Positions 16,025 to 26,370 are shown, counted from the stretch's first letter. The stretch is DNA of 64,000 bases from Microbulbifer hainanensis (GCF_014904735.1 NZ_JACZCR010000040.1:1-64000), one strand, 5' to 3'. Numbers and translations are program-made. The notes: generated by a model not told the origin, from the letters alone.

Positions 16025-16966
16025 TTACCCCTTCGTAAGGGCGAGCACAATCGGCAACGTCACGATACTGGCCAGTGAACTGACAATCAGAGTTGACCCC
16101 GCCACATGGGACTCAAGTCCATAGCGCAAGCCGAACAAGGTACCGAAAAAGCCGGAGGGTAGAGCACACAGCAGAATTGCGGCGCGAGCAACGTTGTGTT
16201 CTATCGGAAGGGCCAGGATCAACCCGAAAACCAGCAGGGGATGGACCACGTTCTTCAGCACCGTGCCGCTCAGTACATTAGCACTCAATTCAATCGTCTG
16301 CGCCGACAGTATGAGCCCAGTCAAGAAGAGTGCGACGCCGCCAGCCGCCTGGCCGATCAATTGAAAAGAGTCTTTGACCGGCTCCGCCAGGGGGATTCCG
16401 AGCAGGGAGAATGTCATTCCGGCGAGCGGAGCAAACACGATAGGTTTGCTTAATGAACGGCCGATGCACTGCAGAGTTGCACGGGGACTCATCTTTCCAC
16501 CCTCGGCAACCTTGTTGGCCTCAAGGATAGCCAGTGTCAGCGGTGACAGCACAATCGAACCGGTGGCGATTGCCAGGGCGACATAAATGGTATCGGTCGA
16601 TCCGAACACGGCGGCTATCAGGGGTAGGCCTGCAGCCGCATAGTTGGGTGCGGCGATTGTGAGAGCCTGTACCCCTGCCTCGCTCGCGCCGAGCCGGAAC
16701 AAGCGGCGCTGCATCCAAAAAGACAGCACGTAAAGCACAAGCATGGAGATGAAAAAGACCAATAGCAGCGGCCACTGTGCCAATAGCAGCGCCCGGGGCG
16801 TGGAAGCAGTTGCCACGAATAATGAGGCGGGAAGCGCAAAGTCCATCACCAGTGCGTTCAGTTCTGAGACGTGATGGTTGTCGATATCACGGATCCGGCC
16901 GGCAAAGTAGCCGAGTGCCATGACGGCGAAAATCGGTACCAGAGAGTTGAGCAGGATCTCTGTCAT
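16025..16966 (-). CDS. AEC family transporter (auxin efflux carrier-like permease)
   Basis: A 313-residue inner-membrane protein with about ten predicted helices in the AEC/BASS-like arrangement. Family features are the N-terminal LVPIFAVMALGYFAGR, the DFALPASLF motif and the proline-containing C-terminal TLPIVLAL. In bacteria such carriers export or import small carboxylates such as malate; the substrate here is unknown. The ATG at 16966 has GGAAG nine bases upstream; an ATG six codons earlier is possible. It lies downstream of the IclR regulator gene on the same strand, separated by 483 bases, so cotranscription is unlikely. Confidence 0.88.
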   Translation of the reverse strand: MTEILLNSLVPIFAVMALGYFAGRIRDIDNHHVSELNALVMDFALPASLFVATASTPRALLLAQWPLLLVFFISMLVLYVLSFWMQRRLFRLGASEAGVQALTIAAPNYAAAGLPLIAAVFGSTDTIYVALAIATGSIVLSPLTLAILEANKVAEGGKMSPRATLQCIGRSLSKPIVFAPLAGMTFSLLGIPLAEPVKDSFQLIGQAAGGVALFLTGLILSAQTIELSANVLSGTVLKNVVHPLLVFGLILALPIEHNVARAAILLCALPSGFFGTLFGLRYGLESHVAGSTLIVSSLASIVTLPIVLALTKG

Positions 16967-17449
16967 CGGATTGATCTTCCGCATTCTTGTACTTGGATGG
17001 ACATGGTGGCGGCCAGGAGGTCGAGACAGTCACATCCGGAATATCTCAAAGGGTCACTCTACAGATGGAGCGCTGGCTAATTCGTCAGGGATGGAGCAGG
17101 CACGATAATCTACGCTACGTGTTTCCTTTTCGGTGTTTGACTTGATAGTACATTTGATGGGTGCTGTCGATTGACATAAATGCATAGAGGGGCGTGCATC
17201 GCCTGAAGACAAACCGTTTGAACATGTGCCTTAATGGTGTCGAAATTTTTCCAAATCAGTTTACTGGCACCCTAGCGATCGTGAATTCGGTACCTGAAAT
17301 TGCTCCGGCAATAGGCTCTAATAAAGATCGAACGAAGCGGGATAAGATGGTCCTTCTCTGTTAAATCGGAAAACAGCGGACGCGGGTCTGCTTTTGGATG
17401 AGGCTTTGTGATTTCGCCACAGGAGAGTCTGAATCTGTGGCGAGACGGG
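16967..17449. other. intergenic region between AEC transporter and IclR gene
   Basis: 483 bases with no supported gene. It must hold the AEC promoter and the 3' end of the iclR transcript. The only structured element I see is the inverted repeat at 17415-17442. Confidence 0.5.
17415..17442 (-). terminator. inverted repeat after the IclR gene
   Basis: CGCCACAG (17415-17422) and CTGTGGCG (17435-17442) form an 8-bp stem with a 12-base loop, starting 8 bases past the regulator's stop. There is no T-run, so terminator function is tentative. Confidence 0.35.
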
Positions 17450-18250
17450 TCAGAAATGAATGAGAGTGGCTTCGATATCCCGAACCATATTTTTCAACAG
17501 AGGTGCCACCTCCCGCTGCAGGTATTCCGGGCTGATTCGAAAGGCGGGGCCGCCTGCATTGAACACATAAATGCTGCCGCGGCCGAGGATTAGCGGCACC
17601 GCAATTCCATTGATATCCCTGTTCCACTCACCGAAAGAGGAACAGAAACCGGATTCTTCAAACTGCTGGACTGCCGCGTCGATACCCGCCTTGATCTTCG
17701 GCCATTTCTCTCCGTATTTATTCTCAATGTGCTTTTCGAGAAACTGCCGTTCTTCCGCCGGCAGGCTGGCCAGGTAGGCGCGTCCGGAAGCGCTGCGGGC
17801 GATGTCGATCTTGTCGCCGATTTCGTGGCGGAAGGTGGTGACGTCGGTGGGCGTGCAGTGTTCCAAGTAGATCATTTCCAGGCGGTCGCGATCCGAGAGC
17901 CCCACGGCGGTACCGGTATTGTTGGCCAGCTCCTGCATCTGTGGCTGGGCTATCCGGCGCACTGACAGGTTGGAGACGTAGGCGTATCCCAGCGCAAGTA
18001 CACCGCTACCCAGCTGATATTTTTCCAGACGCTCGGAATAGGTCAGGTAACCCAGCTGGGTGAGGGTGTAGGTCAGGCGCGACACGCTGGACTTGGGCAG
18101 ACCGGTACGCTGGGCAATTTCCTGATTGCCCAGGAAACCGTCACCTTGCTGGAAGGCCCGTAATACATCCAGCCCGCGGGCCAGTGCCTCGATAAACTTT
18201 CGGTCTTTTTCCTCGCCTTTTTCACGGGGAAGGCCGATGACTGAATTCAT
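17450..18250 (-). CDS. IclR family transcriptional regulator
   Basis: A 266-residue regulator with an N-terminal winged helix-turn-helix (about 20-75; HTH GNQEIAQRTGLPKSSVSRL at 41-59) and a C-terminal IclR effector domain with DRDRLEMIYLE, IGDKIDIARSASGRAYLA and the closing GGPAFRIS. The length and PcaR/PobR-like features fit regulators of aromatic or dicarboxylate catabolism. The ATG at 18250 begins MNSVIGL; the frame extends further upstream without a credible start. Lying just behind the beta-oxidation cluster, it is the best local candidate to control that cluster, though this is inference from position. Confidence 0.88.
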   Translation of the reverse strand: MNSVIGLPREKGEEKDRKFIEALARGLDVLRAFQQGDGFLGNQEIAQRTGLPKSSVSRLTYTLTQLGYLTYSERLEKYQLGSGVLALGYAYVSNLSVRRIAQPQMQELANNTGTAVGLSDRDRLEMIYLEHCTPTDVTTFRHEIGDKIDIARSASGRAYLASLPAEERQFLEKHIENKYGEKWPKIKAGIDAAVQQFEESGFCSSFGEWNRDINGIAVPLILGRGSIYVFNAGGPAFRISPEYLQREVAPLLKNMVRDIEATLIHF

Positions 18251-18584
18251 AAAATCTGTGTTCCGTGTGGGGAGCGGCAGTATACCCGAAATAACAGAGG
18301 CAGCATCCACCGGTGCTTTCCATCTCAGGGGTAAGATGTGAGTGGACACTCATATTTTTTGACTAATGTAGCAGGCTCCAATCGCATGGCCAAATCGCGC
18401 CCCGCAGACATCTTCACAAATTGTAGGGGCGGTTGAGTCATAGATTCTGTCTCTGGATTCGGCGGCAGAAACTCAGTGAAAGGCCGTGTAGACAAACCGT
18501 AAGCAACGGCGAGGCGGCCGGTGGGGTCGGGCGCCTCGCCAAGTGCCAGGTTAACTCGTAGCGGGTTTCCCATCGGTTTTTCTA
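18251..18584. other. intergenic region between the hydratase/dehydrogenase and IclR genes
   Basis: 334 bases without a convincing gene; the minus-strand open frame across it lacks recognisable features. It contains the IclR promoter region and an inverted repeat that may end the catabolic operon. Confidence 0.5.
18508..18540 (-). terminator. 9-bp inverted repeat after the beta-oxidation operon
   Basis: GGCGAGGCG (18508-18516) and CGCCTCGCC (18532-18540) are perfect inverted copies with a 15-base loop, starting 45 bases beyond the hydratase/dehydrogenase stop. No clear T-run follows. Confidence 0.4.
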
Positions 18585-20684
18585 TTATTTTCCCCTGGCC
18601 CACTCGGCAAAGGTTTTGCCGGATTCGGCCAGCTCTTTCAACAGCGGCGCCGGAGTCCAGTACTCCTCCCCGTAACGTTGACCGAACATGACAATAGTGT
18701 CGTGGATTCTTTTCAGGCCCACAGTATCGGCGTATTGCATGGGGCCGCCGCGGTAAGCGGGAAAGCCGTAGCCGAATACATAGACCACGTCGATATCACC
18801 GGGGCGCTGTGCAATGCCTTCCTGCAGGATCTTGCTGCCTTCGTTGATCAGTGCGCAAGTCAGGCGGTTGAGAATTTCGCTGTTATCGATCGCGCGACGG
18901 CTGACTCCGTGAGCCTTGGCTTGGGTTTCGATCACTTCGACTACTTCCGGATCAGTAATACGCGCACGGGTCTCCGGATCGTAGCGATAGTAGCCGGCGC
19001 CGGTCTTCTGCCCCAAGTGGCCCATCTCAACGAGAGCATCGGCGATGCAGTAGGTCTTGGGGTCGCCTTTCTGTTCGTCGGTCAGTCCCTGGCGAGCCTT
19101 GTAGCCGATATCCAGTCCGGCCAGGTCGCCCACGGCCATTGGACCCATGGCCATCCCCCAATCCTGCATCACGCTGTCGATTTGCTCCGGGGTGCCGCCC
19201 TCAATCATGCATAGCTGTGCTTCGCGGGCATAGTGGCGCAGCATACGGTTGCCGATAAAGCCGTAGCAGTTGCCGGAGAGTGCCGGCACCTTGTGGATTT
19301 TCTTTCCCAGTGCCATGGCCGTCGCGATGACATCGTCCGCAGTCTTGTCGCCGCGCACCACTTCCAGCAACTTCATCACGTTGGCAGGGCTGAAGAAGTG
19401 CAGGCCGATGACATCCTGCGGCCGCCGGGTGGCGGCGGCAATCTGGTCCACGTCCTGGTAGGAAGTGTTGGTGGCGAGGATGGCGCCCTGCTTGCAGCTG
19501 TTGTCGAGCTCGGCGAAGATCTCTTTCTTCAGTTCCAGGTTTTCGAATACCGCCTCGATCACCAGATCCACGTCGGCCAGATCCGCGTAGTCGGTAGTGC
19601 CCTGGATCAGAGACAGGCACTGGTCTTTCTGCGCTTCGCTGAGCTTGCCTTTCTTGACGGTAATGCTGTAGTTCTTTTCGATAATGCTCAGGCCGCGGGC
19701 CAGGGCTTCGTCATCGATTTCTACCAGCTTTACCGGGATACCCACATTGGCGAAGTTCATCGCAATGCCGCCGCCCATGGTTCCACCACCGATAATCGCC
19801 ACGGACGCGATCTCGCGTTTCGGAGTGTCCTTGTCCAGACCCTTGACCTTGCTCGCCTCGCGTTCGGCAAAGAACAGATGACGCATTGCCGCCGACTGGC
19901 TTGACTGCAGGCATTCGATAAACAGTTCACGTTCCTTCGCCAAACCCTGTTCGATAGGCAGAGCAACGGCGGCCTCCACGCAGCTGACGATCAGTTGCGG
20001 TGCCATCTGGCCGCGAGCGCGCTTCGCTAGCTTGCTGCGGAAGCCTTCAAACAGTTCCGCCGGAGCGCTGGCGGGATCAATCATGAGATCGCTGACGCGG
20101 CGGGCCGGCGCCTGTGCAGTCACCAGTTCGCGGGCGTAGTCGAGGGCACCCTCGAGCAGTTCGCCGTCGATGACGCGGTCGATAAGATTCATTTGCGCAG
20201 CTTTATTCGCTGCAACCGGCGCGCCGCTGGTGATCAATTCAAGCGCCGCCTCGACGCCGGCGAGGCGCGGCGTGCGCTGGGTGCCACCGGCGCCGGGGAG
20301 CAGGCCGAGTTTTACTTCGGGCAGACCCACCTTGGCGGAAGACAGCGCGCAGCGATAATGGCAGGCCAGCGCGACTTCGAAGCCTCCACCGAGTGCGGTG
20401 CCGTGCATGGCGGCAATCACCGGCTTCGCCGAGCCTTCGATCGCAGAGATTACTTCGGGCAGCGACGGTGCCTTGGGCGGCTTGCCAAACTCGCTGATGT
20501 CTGCGCCGGCAATAAAGGTGCGGCCCTCGCAGATCAGGATCAGGGCTTTGGAGGCATCTTCCTGTGCCCGGTTGATGGCATCCTGGATACCTTCACGCAG
20601 TGCGTGTGACAGCGCATTGACGGGTGGGTTGTTCAGGCGGATAACGCCGATGTTTTCAATCAGTTCGTAAGTGACGACAGACAC
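18585..20684 (-). CDS. bifunctional enoyl-CoA hydratase / 3-hydroxyacyl-CoA dehydrogenase (PimF/FadJ-like)
   Basis: A 699-residue fusion. The crotonase domain spans about 1-190, with oxyanion-hole motif [10 protein letters not shown] and catalytic glutamates E103 (GGGFEVALA) and E123 (GLPEVKLG). The NAD-binding dehydrogenase domain begins near 293 (GGGTMGGG at 299-306), with a catalytic histidine in [17 protein letters not shown], followed by two C-terminal 3HCDH domains. It performs hydration and oxidation of trans-2-enoyl-CoA. It is shorter than FadB (about 715-730) and resembles PimF-type proteins. It is the last gene of a three-gene minus-strand operon with thiolase and CoA ligase. Confidence 0.92.
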   Translation of the reverse strand: MSVVTYELIENIGVIRLNNPPVNALSHALREGIQDAINRAQEDASKALILICEGRTFIAGADISEFGKPPKAPSLPEVISAIEGSAKPVIAAMHGTALGGGFEVALACHYRCALSSAKVGLPEVKLGLLPGAGGTQRTPRLAGVEAALELITSGAPVAANKAAQMNLIDRVIDGELLEGALDYARELVTAQAPARRVSDLMIDPASAPAELFEGFRSKLAKRARGQMAPQLIVSCVEAAVALPIEQGLAKERELFIECLQSSQSAAMRHLFFAEREASKVKGLDKDTPKREIASVAIIGGGTMGGGIAMNFANVGIPVKLVEIDDEALARGLSIIEKNYSITVKKGKLSEAQKDQCLSLIQGTTDYADLADVDLVIEAVFENLELKKEIFAELDNSCKQGAILATNTSYQDVDQIAAATRRPQDVIGLHFFSPANVMKLLEVVRGDKTADDVIATAMALGKKIHKVPALSGNCYGFIGNRMLRHYAREAQLCMIEGGTPEQIDSVMQDWGMAMGPMAVGDLAGLDIGYKARQGLTDEQKGDPKTYCIADALVEMGHLGQKTGAGYYRYDPETRARITDPEVVEVIETQAKAHGVSRRAIDNSEILNRLTCALINEGSKILQEGIAQRPGDIDVVYVFGYGFPAYRGGPMQYADTVGLKRIHDTIVMFGQRYGEEYWTPAPLLKELAESGKTFAEWARGK

Positions 20685-20720
20685 GATTCATTCCCCGTTA
20701 ATTATTCTTCGCAGAAATTT

Positions 20721-21923
20721 TTAAAGCCGCTCAATGACGACAGCGATTCCCTGGCCGATGCCGATACACATGGTGGCCAGCGCGTAGCGACCACCGGTGC
20801 GCTCAAGTTGTCGCAGCGCGGTGTACATGATGCGCGCACCAGAGGCGCCCAGCGGGTGGCCCACAGCGATGGCGCCGCCATTGGGGTTAATGCGCGGGTC
20901 GTCGCTATTGAGTTCCAGCAGCTTGAGGCAGCCCAGCGCCTGGGTGGCGAAGGCCTCATTGAATTCCATCACATCCATATCGTTGAGGGTGAGGCCGGCA
21001 CGGGCCAGGGCCTTGCGGGTTGCGGGTACGGGGCCGAGGCCCATAACGCGCGGCTCCACACCGGCAATGGCGCCGGCGACGATACGCGCGCGGGGCTCGA
21101 TGCCCGCGGTTTTGCCCGCCCGCTCACTGCCAATCAACAGGGCGGCGGCGCCGTCGTTGATGCCGGACGCGTTGCCCGCAGTGACTACACCACCTTCGAA
21201 CAGGTTGTGTAGCTTGGACAGCGCGGCCATATCGGTACCGGGGCGCGGATGTTCATCCACATCCACGAGCACTGGTGGCTTCTTGCGGCCGGCGAATACT
21301 TCAATGGGAATGATTTCTTCGCTGAAGAATCCAGCCTGGCGCGCCGCCTCGTATTTTTCCTGGGAGGCGGCGGCGAACCGGTCGCTTTCCTCTCGGGTAA
21401 TGCCGAGGTCGGCGGCAATATTGTCCGCCGTCTCGGGCATGCTGTGACCGCCGAATTGCTCGACGATGTCGGGGTTGCTAAAGCGCGCGCCCATGGTGGT
21501 ATCGGCCATCACCTGATTGCGGTCGAAGGGGCTGTTGGCCTTCGAGACCACCAGCGGTGCCCGGCTCATGGATTCCACTCCGCCGGCTACGAACAGTTCG
21601 CCATTACCGGTCTGCACGCAGCGCGCGGCATCGAGGGTGGCTGCGAGGCCGGAACCGCACAGGCGGTTTACGGTGAGACCGCCGCATTCGAGCGGTAGGC
21701 CCGCGAGCAGACCGGCAAAGCGGGCGACGTTGCGACTGTCTTCGCCGGCCTGGTTGGTGCTGCCGGCGATCACGTCCTCGTACAAATCCGGGGCAAAGTT
21801 GTTGCGCTCGGCGAGGGTTTTGATCACGTGGGCGAGCAGATTATCCGGGCGCACGCCCGAGAGACCGCCACCGTGGCGGCCGAAGGCGCTGCGGCCGCCA
21901 TCGTAAATGAATGCTTGTGACAT
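20721..21923 (-). CDS. acetyl-CoA acyltransferase (thiolase, PimB/PcaF-like)
   Basis: A 400-residue thiolase. The acyl-accepting cysteine is C89 in NRLCGSGLAA, the conserved GGVESMSRAP loop follows, and the C-terminal catalytic histidine (GGAIAVGHPLGASGARI) and cysteine (TMCIGIGQG) are present. It should cleave 3-ketoacyl-CoA with CoA. The sequence is of the degradative 3-oxoadipyl-CoA/acetyl-CoA type. The ATG at 21923 gives MSQAFIYD. It lies 36 bases upstream of the hydratase/dehydrogenase and 19 bases after the CoA ligase, so all three form one operon. Confidence 0.93.
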   Translation of the reverse strand: MSQAFIYDGGRSAFGRHGGGLSGVRPDNLLAHVIKTLAERNNFAPDLYEDVIAGSTNQAGEDSRNVARFAGLLAGLPLECGGLTVNRLCGSGLAATLDAARCVQTGNGELFVAGGVESMSRAPLVVSKANSPFDRNQVMADTTMGARFSNPDIVEQFGGHSMPETADNIAADLGITREESDRFAAASQEKYEAARQAGFFSEEIIPIEVFAGRKKPPVLVDVDEHPRPGTDMAALSKLHNLFEGGVVTAGNASGINDGAAALLIGSERAGKTAGIEPRARIVAGAIAGVEPRVMGLGPVPATRKALARAGLTLNDMDVMEFNEAFATQALGCLKLLELNSDDPRINPNGGAIAVGHPLGASGARIMYTALRQLERTGGRYALATMCIGIGQGIAVVIERL

Positions 21924-21942
21924 GGGTGGTTTCTCCATCGGG

Positions 21943-23820
21943 TCAGTCTCGGAATTCGAGTGTCAACGGAAAGCCGCGCAATAATTGTTCGGCCTGTAAA
22001 CGCAGGTCGGCATTGTCCAGGGCAACCGAGGCCACCAGACCGCGCTGTGGGTCGTGCCATGCGGATACCCGCGCTTCGATATCTGCATTTTGCAGTTTCA
22101 CCGTGAGCGCGAATTCGGTGGCGCGGTTGCGCAGTTCCGGCTTGAATACCTTGCCCACGGCGGTCAGTGGCATCTCTTTAATGATTTCGATGCGCTTGGG
22201 CACCGCGGCGCGTTCGGAAATATGCTCGCGGCAGTATTTCAGTAGCGATTCTTCGCTCACGCTTTCTGCTGCGCACAGCGTTACGAAGGCAGCCGGCAGT
22301 TCCCCCGTTTCCGCATCCGGCTGGCCAATGGCCACCGCCATGGCCACTGCCGGATGACGGCTCAAAGGATCTTCGATCAGTGCGGGATCAATATTGTGGC
22401 CGCCGCGGATTATCAGGTCCTTGGCGCGGCCGGTGAGGGTCAGGTTGCCGGCGGCGTCGAGAAAGCCCAGATCGCCGGTATTAAACCAGCGGTGTTCCAC
22501 CCAGACTTTCTCGTTGTCAGTGGGGTTGAGGTAACCGGCAAAAATATGTGGACCGCGCACCAGTACGCTGCCCACTTCGCCGGCGCCGCAACTGCGGCGG
22601 ATACGGTTGCCGTCGAGATCGGCCACCTTTAATTCCATATACGGCAGGCGCATGCCCACGCTGCCCGCCGGTACCTCACAGCTGCCAAAAGGCCGGTTCA
22701 GAATCCCGGTGGATTCGGTCATGCCGTAGCCGTTGATGACCGATACCTGGAATTTCTCTTCGAAGGCCGCTTTGAGCCCGGAGGGAAGTGGGGCAGAACC
22801 GCTGGTGATGTCCTGCAGACAACTGATGTTCTCGCCATCAGCTGGTACCTGAAGTAGCAGCGCCAGTACCGTGGGCACGGTGGCAAAGCCCTTGATCTGG
22901 AATCGCGCCACATGGTGCCAGCAGTTCTGGATGACATTGGGATTGCGGAACCCGGTGGCGGTCATCATCAGCAGGCGCCGACCGGCGAAGAGGGTGGCTA
23001 TGCCCGCGGGCACGGTGCCGTAAATATGGAACAGGGGCAGTGCCGCCAGGGTGGTGAAGCGCCCCTTGTCGATGGTGCGCTCGGCATAGTTCTGGGCTAC
23101 GAAGGCGATATTGCCGTGTGTCAATCGGGCAACCTTGGGGCGGCCGGTGGTGCCGCCGGTGTGGAAGTAGGCCGCGATGTCTTCGGCGCGAAACTGACGA
23201 TTGCTCACCAGCCGATCTGCGGGTTGGCCGGACAGCGCCTCGTTAAGGTCGCATACCTTTAGCGCTCCGCATTCCGGCAGTGGCGCCTGGCTGTCGCGGC
23301 GTACCAGGATCAGGTGCTCCAGCCCCGGAGCCATTTCGCTGATGCGCTGGACCTTTTGCCACATTTCCGCGCTGTCTTCCCGACCGGGTGCCACCAGGGC
23401 TCTCGCACCAGTGGTATTGATGATTTCGGCAATATGCTCCGGTTCGAGCAGCGGATTGATAGGGCTGGCGATACCCGCCGCCTGGCTGCCCCACAGGGCG
23501 ATATGGGCCTGGGGAATCATCGGCAGCAGGATGGCCACCGCGTCCTGGGTGCCGAAGTCCAGAGCGTGCAGCAGATTGGCCATCTGGCATACCCGACCCA
23601 GCAGCTGGCGATAGCTGATATGAATGGGTTCCTCATCGCGCACTGCCGTGGGCAGGTAGGACAGAGCCGGGTCATCGCCGAATTTCCGCGCTGCGTGGCT
23701 CAGCAGTTCGAAGCTGGACAGCCAGGGGTAGCGCTGCCGCAGGGGCACCGCCTCGAATTGCTCCAAATCCTCCCGTGTGAGCAGCGATGCTGCAGGTGGG
23801 CAATCAGTTTCGACTTCCAA
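21943..23820 (-). CDS. acyl-CoA synthetase (AMP-forming CoA ligase)
   Basis: A 625-residue ANL-superfamily ligase. It shows the phosphate-binding loop YFHTGGTTGRPK (218-229), GYGMTEST, the WFNTGDLGFLD adenosine/hinge region, and the C-terminal catalytic lysine in LTAVGKVFKPEL. It activates a carboxylic acid to its CoA thioester via an acyl-AMP. I chose a TTG at 23820 because AAAGGAGAG lies just upstream. A TTG at 23853 would add 11 cysteine-rich residues with no ribosome-binding site. It is the first gene of the operon and divergent from the acyl-CoA dehydrogenases, so it likely supplies their substrate. Confidence 0.9.
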   Translation of the reverse strand: MEVETDCPPAASLLTREDLEQFEAVPLRQRYPWLSSFELLSHAARKFGDDPALSYLPTAVRDEEPIHISYRQLLGRVCQMANLLHALDFGTQDAVAILLPMIPQAHIALWGSQAAGIASPINPLLEPEHIAEIINTTGARALVAPGREDSAEMWQKVQRISEMAPGLEHLILVRRDSQAPLPECGALKVCDLNEALSGQPADRLVSNRQFRAEDIAAYFHTGGTTGRPKVARLTHGNIAFVAQNYAERTIDKGRFTTLAALPLFHIYGTVPAGIATLFAGRRLLMMTATGFRNPNVIQNCWHHVARFQIKGFATVPTVLALLLQVPADGENISCLQDITSGSAPLPSGLKAAFEEKFQVSVINGYGMTESTGILNRPFGSCEVPAGSVGMRLPYMELKVADLDGNRIRRSCGAGEVGSVLVRGPHIFAGYLNPTDNEKVWVEHRWFNTGDLGFLDAAGNLTLTGRAKDLIIRGGHNIDPALIEDPLSRHPAVAMAVAIGQPDAETGELPAAFVTLCAAESVSEESLLKYCREHISERAAVPKRIEIIKEMPLTAVGKVFKPELRNRATEFALTVKLQNADIEARVSAWHDPQRGLVASVALDNADLRLQAEQLLRGFPLTLEFRD

Positions 23821-23979
23821 TTTTCTCTCTCCTTTTGTGCATTTACAGCACAAGAGATCTTATTTTGATATGGGTGTTCCGCTCTGCGGTACGCAATGCT
23901 ATTGTTATCGTATCCGGAGAGTTTTTCAATAGTCAGAAAAGGCAGGCGTGCGGCTAAAAGTGCGTCTTGGGGGAAGAAC
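23821..23979. promoter_or_regulatory. divergent control region of the catabolic cluster
   Basis: 159 bases separate the start codons of the minus-strand CoA ligase operon and the plus-strand acyl-CoA dehydrogenase operon. All promoters and operators of both arms must lie here or overlap the genes. I could not pick out a clear operator palindrome. Confidence 0.5.
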
Positions 23980-25131
23980 ATGATTCGAGACGGGGAGATC
24001 CTGCAGCAGCTGCTCGACACCATCGCCCGCTTCGTGGGGGAGCGACTAGTACCGGCGGAAGCGCAGGTCGCAGAAGAGGATGCGATTCCGGAGGAAATCG
24101 TCGCCGAAATGCGTGAAATGGGCCTGTTTGGGCTGACGATTCCCGAGGAATTCGGTGGCCTGGGACTCACCATGGAGGAGGAAACCCTGGTGGCGATGGA
24201 GCTGGGGCGCACTTCCCCCGCGTTCCGCTCACTGATCGGTACCAACAACGGTATCGGCTCCGCGGCCATCGTGTTTGACGGCACCGATGCGCAAAAGAAC
24301 AAGTACCTGCCGCGTTATGCATCCGGCGAGCTGATCGGTTCGTTCTGCCTGACCGAGCCGGACGTTGGCTCTGATGCCGCCTCGGTGAAAACCAGTGCCC
24401 GTTACGATGGTGACTTCTATGTGCTGAATGGCACCAAGCGATTTATCACCAATGCACCGCGCGCCGGTACTTTTACCGTGATGGCTCGGACAAATCCGGA
24501 AATCCCCGGCGCCCGTGGCGTGTCGGCATTTATTGTCGATGCAGATACGCCTGGCATTTCTCTGGGTGCCAAAGACCGAAAGATGGGGCAGGCGGGTTCC
24601 TATACCTGTGATGTGATTTTCGACAACGTGCGTGTGCCGGCGGAAAACCTGATCGGTGGCAGGGAGGGCGAGGGCTTCATCACTTCGATGAAAGTGCTCG
24701 ATCGCGGCCGCCTGCATATCTCCGCACTGAGCGTCGGTATCGCCGAGCGCCTGATCGATGATGCCCTGAAGTTCGCCGTGGAGCGCCGCCAGTTTGGCAA
24801 GCCCATTGCCGAGCACCAGATGGTACAGGCGATGCTCGCGGATTGCCGGGCCGAGGCCTATGCGGCCAAGTGCATGGTGCTGGACGCTGCGCGCCGGCGC
24901 GACGACGGCGAGCGCGTCAGCACGGAGGCGTCCTGTTGCAAATTGTTCGCGACGGAGATGGTGGGCCGGGTGGCCGACCGCGCGGTACAGATTCACGGCG
25001 GCTCCGGATACATCTCCGAATATGCCGTAGAGCGCTTTTACCGCGACGTCCGTTTATTCCGGCTTTATGAGGGTACCTCCGAAATCCAGCGCATGGTGAT
25101 TGCGCGGAATATGGTTCGGGAAATTGCATAA
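23980..25131 (+). CDS. acyl-CoA dehydrogenase (homomeric type)
   Basis: A 383-residue FAD-dependent acyl-CoA dehydrogenase. FAD and substrate motifs CLTEPDVGSDAAS and RRQFGKPIAEHQ, then AVQIHGGSGYISEYAVERFYRD, are present. The catalytic base is the Glu of LYEGTSEIQR near the C-terminus, the classical short/medium-chain position. It forms the 2,3-double bond of an acyl-CoA. The frame opens earlier, but the ATG at 23980 is preceded by GGGGAAG and fits family length. It is the first gene of a three-dehydrogenase plus-strand operon; the next gene starts 23 bases after its stop. Confidence 0.93.
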   Translation: MIRDGEILQQLLDTIARFVGERLVPAEAQVAEEDAIPEEIVAEMREMGLFGLTIPEEFGGLGLTMEEETLVAMELGRTSPAFRSLIGTNNGIGSAAIVFDGTDAQKNKYLPRYASGELIGSFCLTEPDVGSDAASVKTSARYDGDFYVLNGTKRFITNAPRAGTFTVMARTNPEIPGARGVSAFIVDADTPGISLGAKDRKMGQAGSYTCDVIFDNVRVPAENLIGGREGEGFITSMKVLDRGRLHISALSVGIAERLIDDALKFAVERRQFGKPIAEHQMVQAMLADCRAEAYAAKCMVLDAARRRDDGERVSTEASCCKLFATEMVGRVADRAVQIHGGSGYISEYAVERFYRDVRLFRLYEGTSEIQRMVIARNMVREIA

Positions 25132-25154
25132 ATAGTGCTTGGAGAAAATAAGAA

Positions 25155-26354
25155 ATGAATATTGATCTCACAGAAGAAGAATTGTCCTTTCGCGAGGAGG
25201 TGCGTGCCTTCTTGAAAGAAAAGCTGCCGGCAGATCTCAGCCGCAAAACGCTGAATGGCCTGCACATGGAAAAAGAGGACTATGTACGCTGGCAAAAGAT
25301 CCTGCACGAGCAGGGCTGGGCCGCAGTGAACTGGCCGGTGGAGCACGGCGGCACCGGCTGGACCCCGACGCAGAAGTATATCTGGGCCAATGAGTGTGCC
25401 GTCGCGGGCGCGCCGGACGTGATTCCCTTTGGCATGAAGATGGTTGCGCCGGTGATCTACACCTACGGTAACGAAGAGCAGAAGCAGCGGTTCCTGCCCG
25501 ACATTCTCGCCAGCAACGTCTGGTGGTGCCAGGGCTATTCCGAACCCAATGCCGGTTCTGACCTGGCCTCCCTGAAAACCTCCGCAGTGCGCGACGGCGA
25601 CCACTATGTCGTCAATGGCACCAAAACCTGGACCACCCTGGGGCACTATGCCGACTGGATTTTCTGTCTGGTACGTACCGGTGGCCCTGACGTGAAGAAC
25701 CAGGAGGCTATCAGCTTCCTGCTGATCGACATGAATGATCCGGGCATTTCCGTCAGCCCGATCATCACGCTGGATGGACACCGCGAAGTCAACGAAGTGT
25801 TCTTCGACAATGTGCGCGTCCCCGTAGAGAACCGTATCGGCGAGGAAGGCAAGGGCTGGACCTATGCCAAGGTTCTGCTGACCCACGAGCGCACTGGTAT
25901 TGCGCGGGTGGCCAACTCCAAACAGCGCCTGGGGCAACTGAAGCGGCTGGCCGCAGAGACCGCCGATGGTGCGGGCAGCCTGCTCGACAACTTGGCATTC
26001 GCGCAAAAAATCGTGGACGTCGAGCTGGAATTGCTGGCTCTGGAATACACCGAGCTGCGCGCCCTGGCCTCTGTCAGTACCGGTAAGGCACCGGGGCCGG
26101 AATCATCGATACTGAAGATCAAGGGGACAGAGGTTGCCCAGCTGATCGACGAGTTGTTTGTGGAAGCAGCGGGCAATTACAGCATGCCGTTCGTGAAGGA
26201 CCAGTTTGCGCCCGGCTTCGACGGCGAGCCGGTGGGGCCGGGTACTGCGGCCAACGCGGCGCCGCGCTATTTCAACAACCGCAAGGCGTCTATTTACGGG
26301 GGCAGTAACGAAATCCAGAAGAACATCATTTGCAAGGCCGTGCTCGGTCTGTGA
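25155..26354 (+). CDS. acyl-CoA dehydrogenase, large (PimC-like) subunit
   Basis: A 399-residue acyl-CoA dehydrogenase with the WWCQGYSEPNAGSDLASLKTSA FAD motif region and a C-terminal IYGGSNEIQ. The usual C-terminal catalytic Glu (YEG) is replaced by Gly (YGG). A Glu in LLTHERTG falls where isovaleryl-CoA dehydrogenase-type enzymes carry their base, so activity is plausible. Length and sequence style match pimeloyl-CoA dehydrogenase large subunits and the catalytic subunits of heteromeric steroid side-chain dehydrogenases. It is followed 16 bases later by its presumed small-subunit partner. Confidence 0.9.
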   Translation: MNIDLTEEELSFREEVRAFLKEKLPADLSRKTLNGLHMEKEDYVRWQKILHEQGWAAVNWPVEHGGTGWTPTQKYIWANECAVAGAPDVIPFGMKMVAPVIYTYGNEEQKQRFLPDILASNVWWCQGYSEPNAGSDLASLKTSAVRDGDHYVVNGTKTWTTLGHYADWIFCLVRTGGPDVKNQEAISFLLIDMNDPGISVSPIITLDGHREVNEVFFDNVRVPVENRIGEEGKGWTYAKVLLTHERTGIARVANSKQRLGQLKRLAAETADGAGSLLDNLAFAQKIVDVELELLALEYTELRALASVSTGKAPGPESSILKIKGTEVAQLIDELFVEAAGNYSMPFVKDQFAPGFDGEPVGPGTAANAAPRYFNNRKASIYGGSNEIQKNIICKAVLGL

Positions 26355-26370
26355 TAGGGAGATAAGAAGA

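Noticed and set aside
18325-18603. A 92-codon minus-strand frame between the hydratase/dehydrogenase and IclR genes.
   Set aside because: It contains the operon's inverted repeat and the IclR upstream region, has no good start and no family resemblance.
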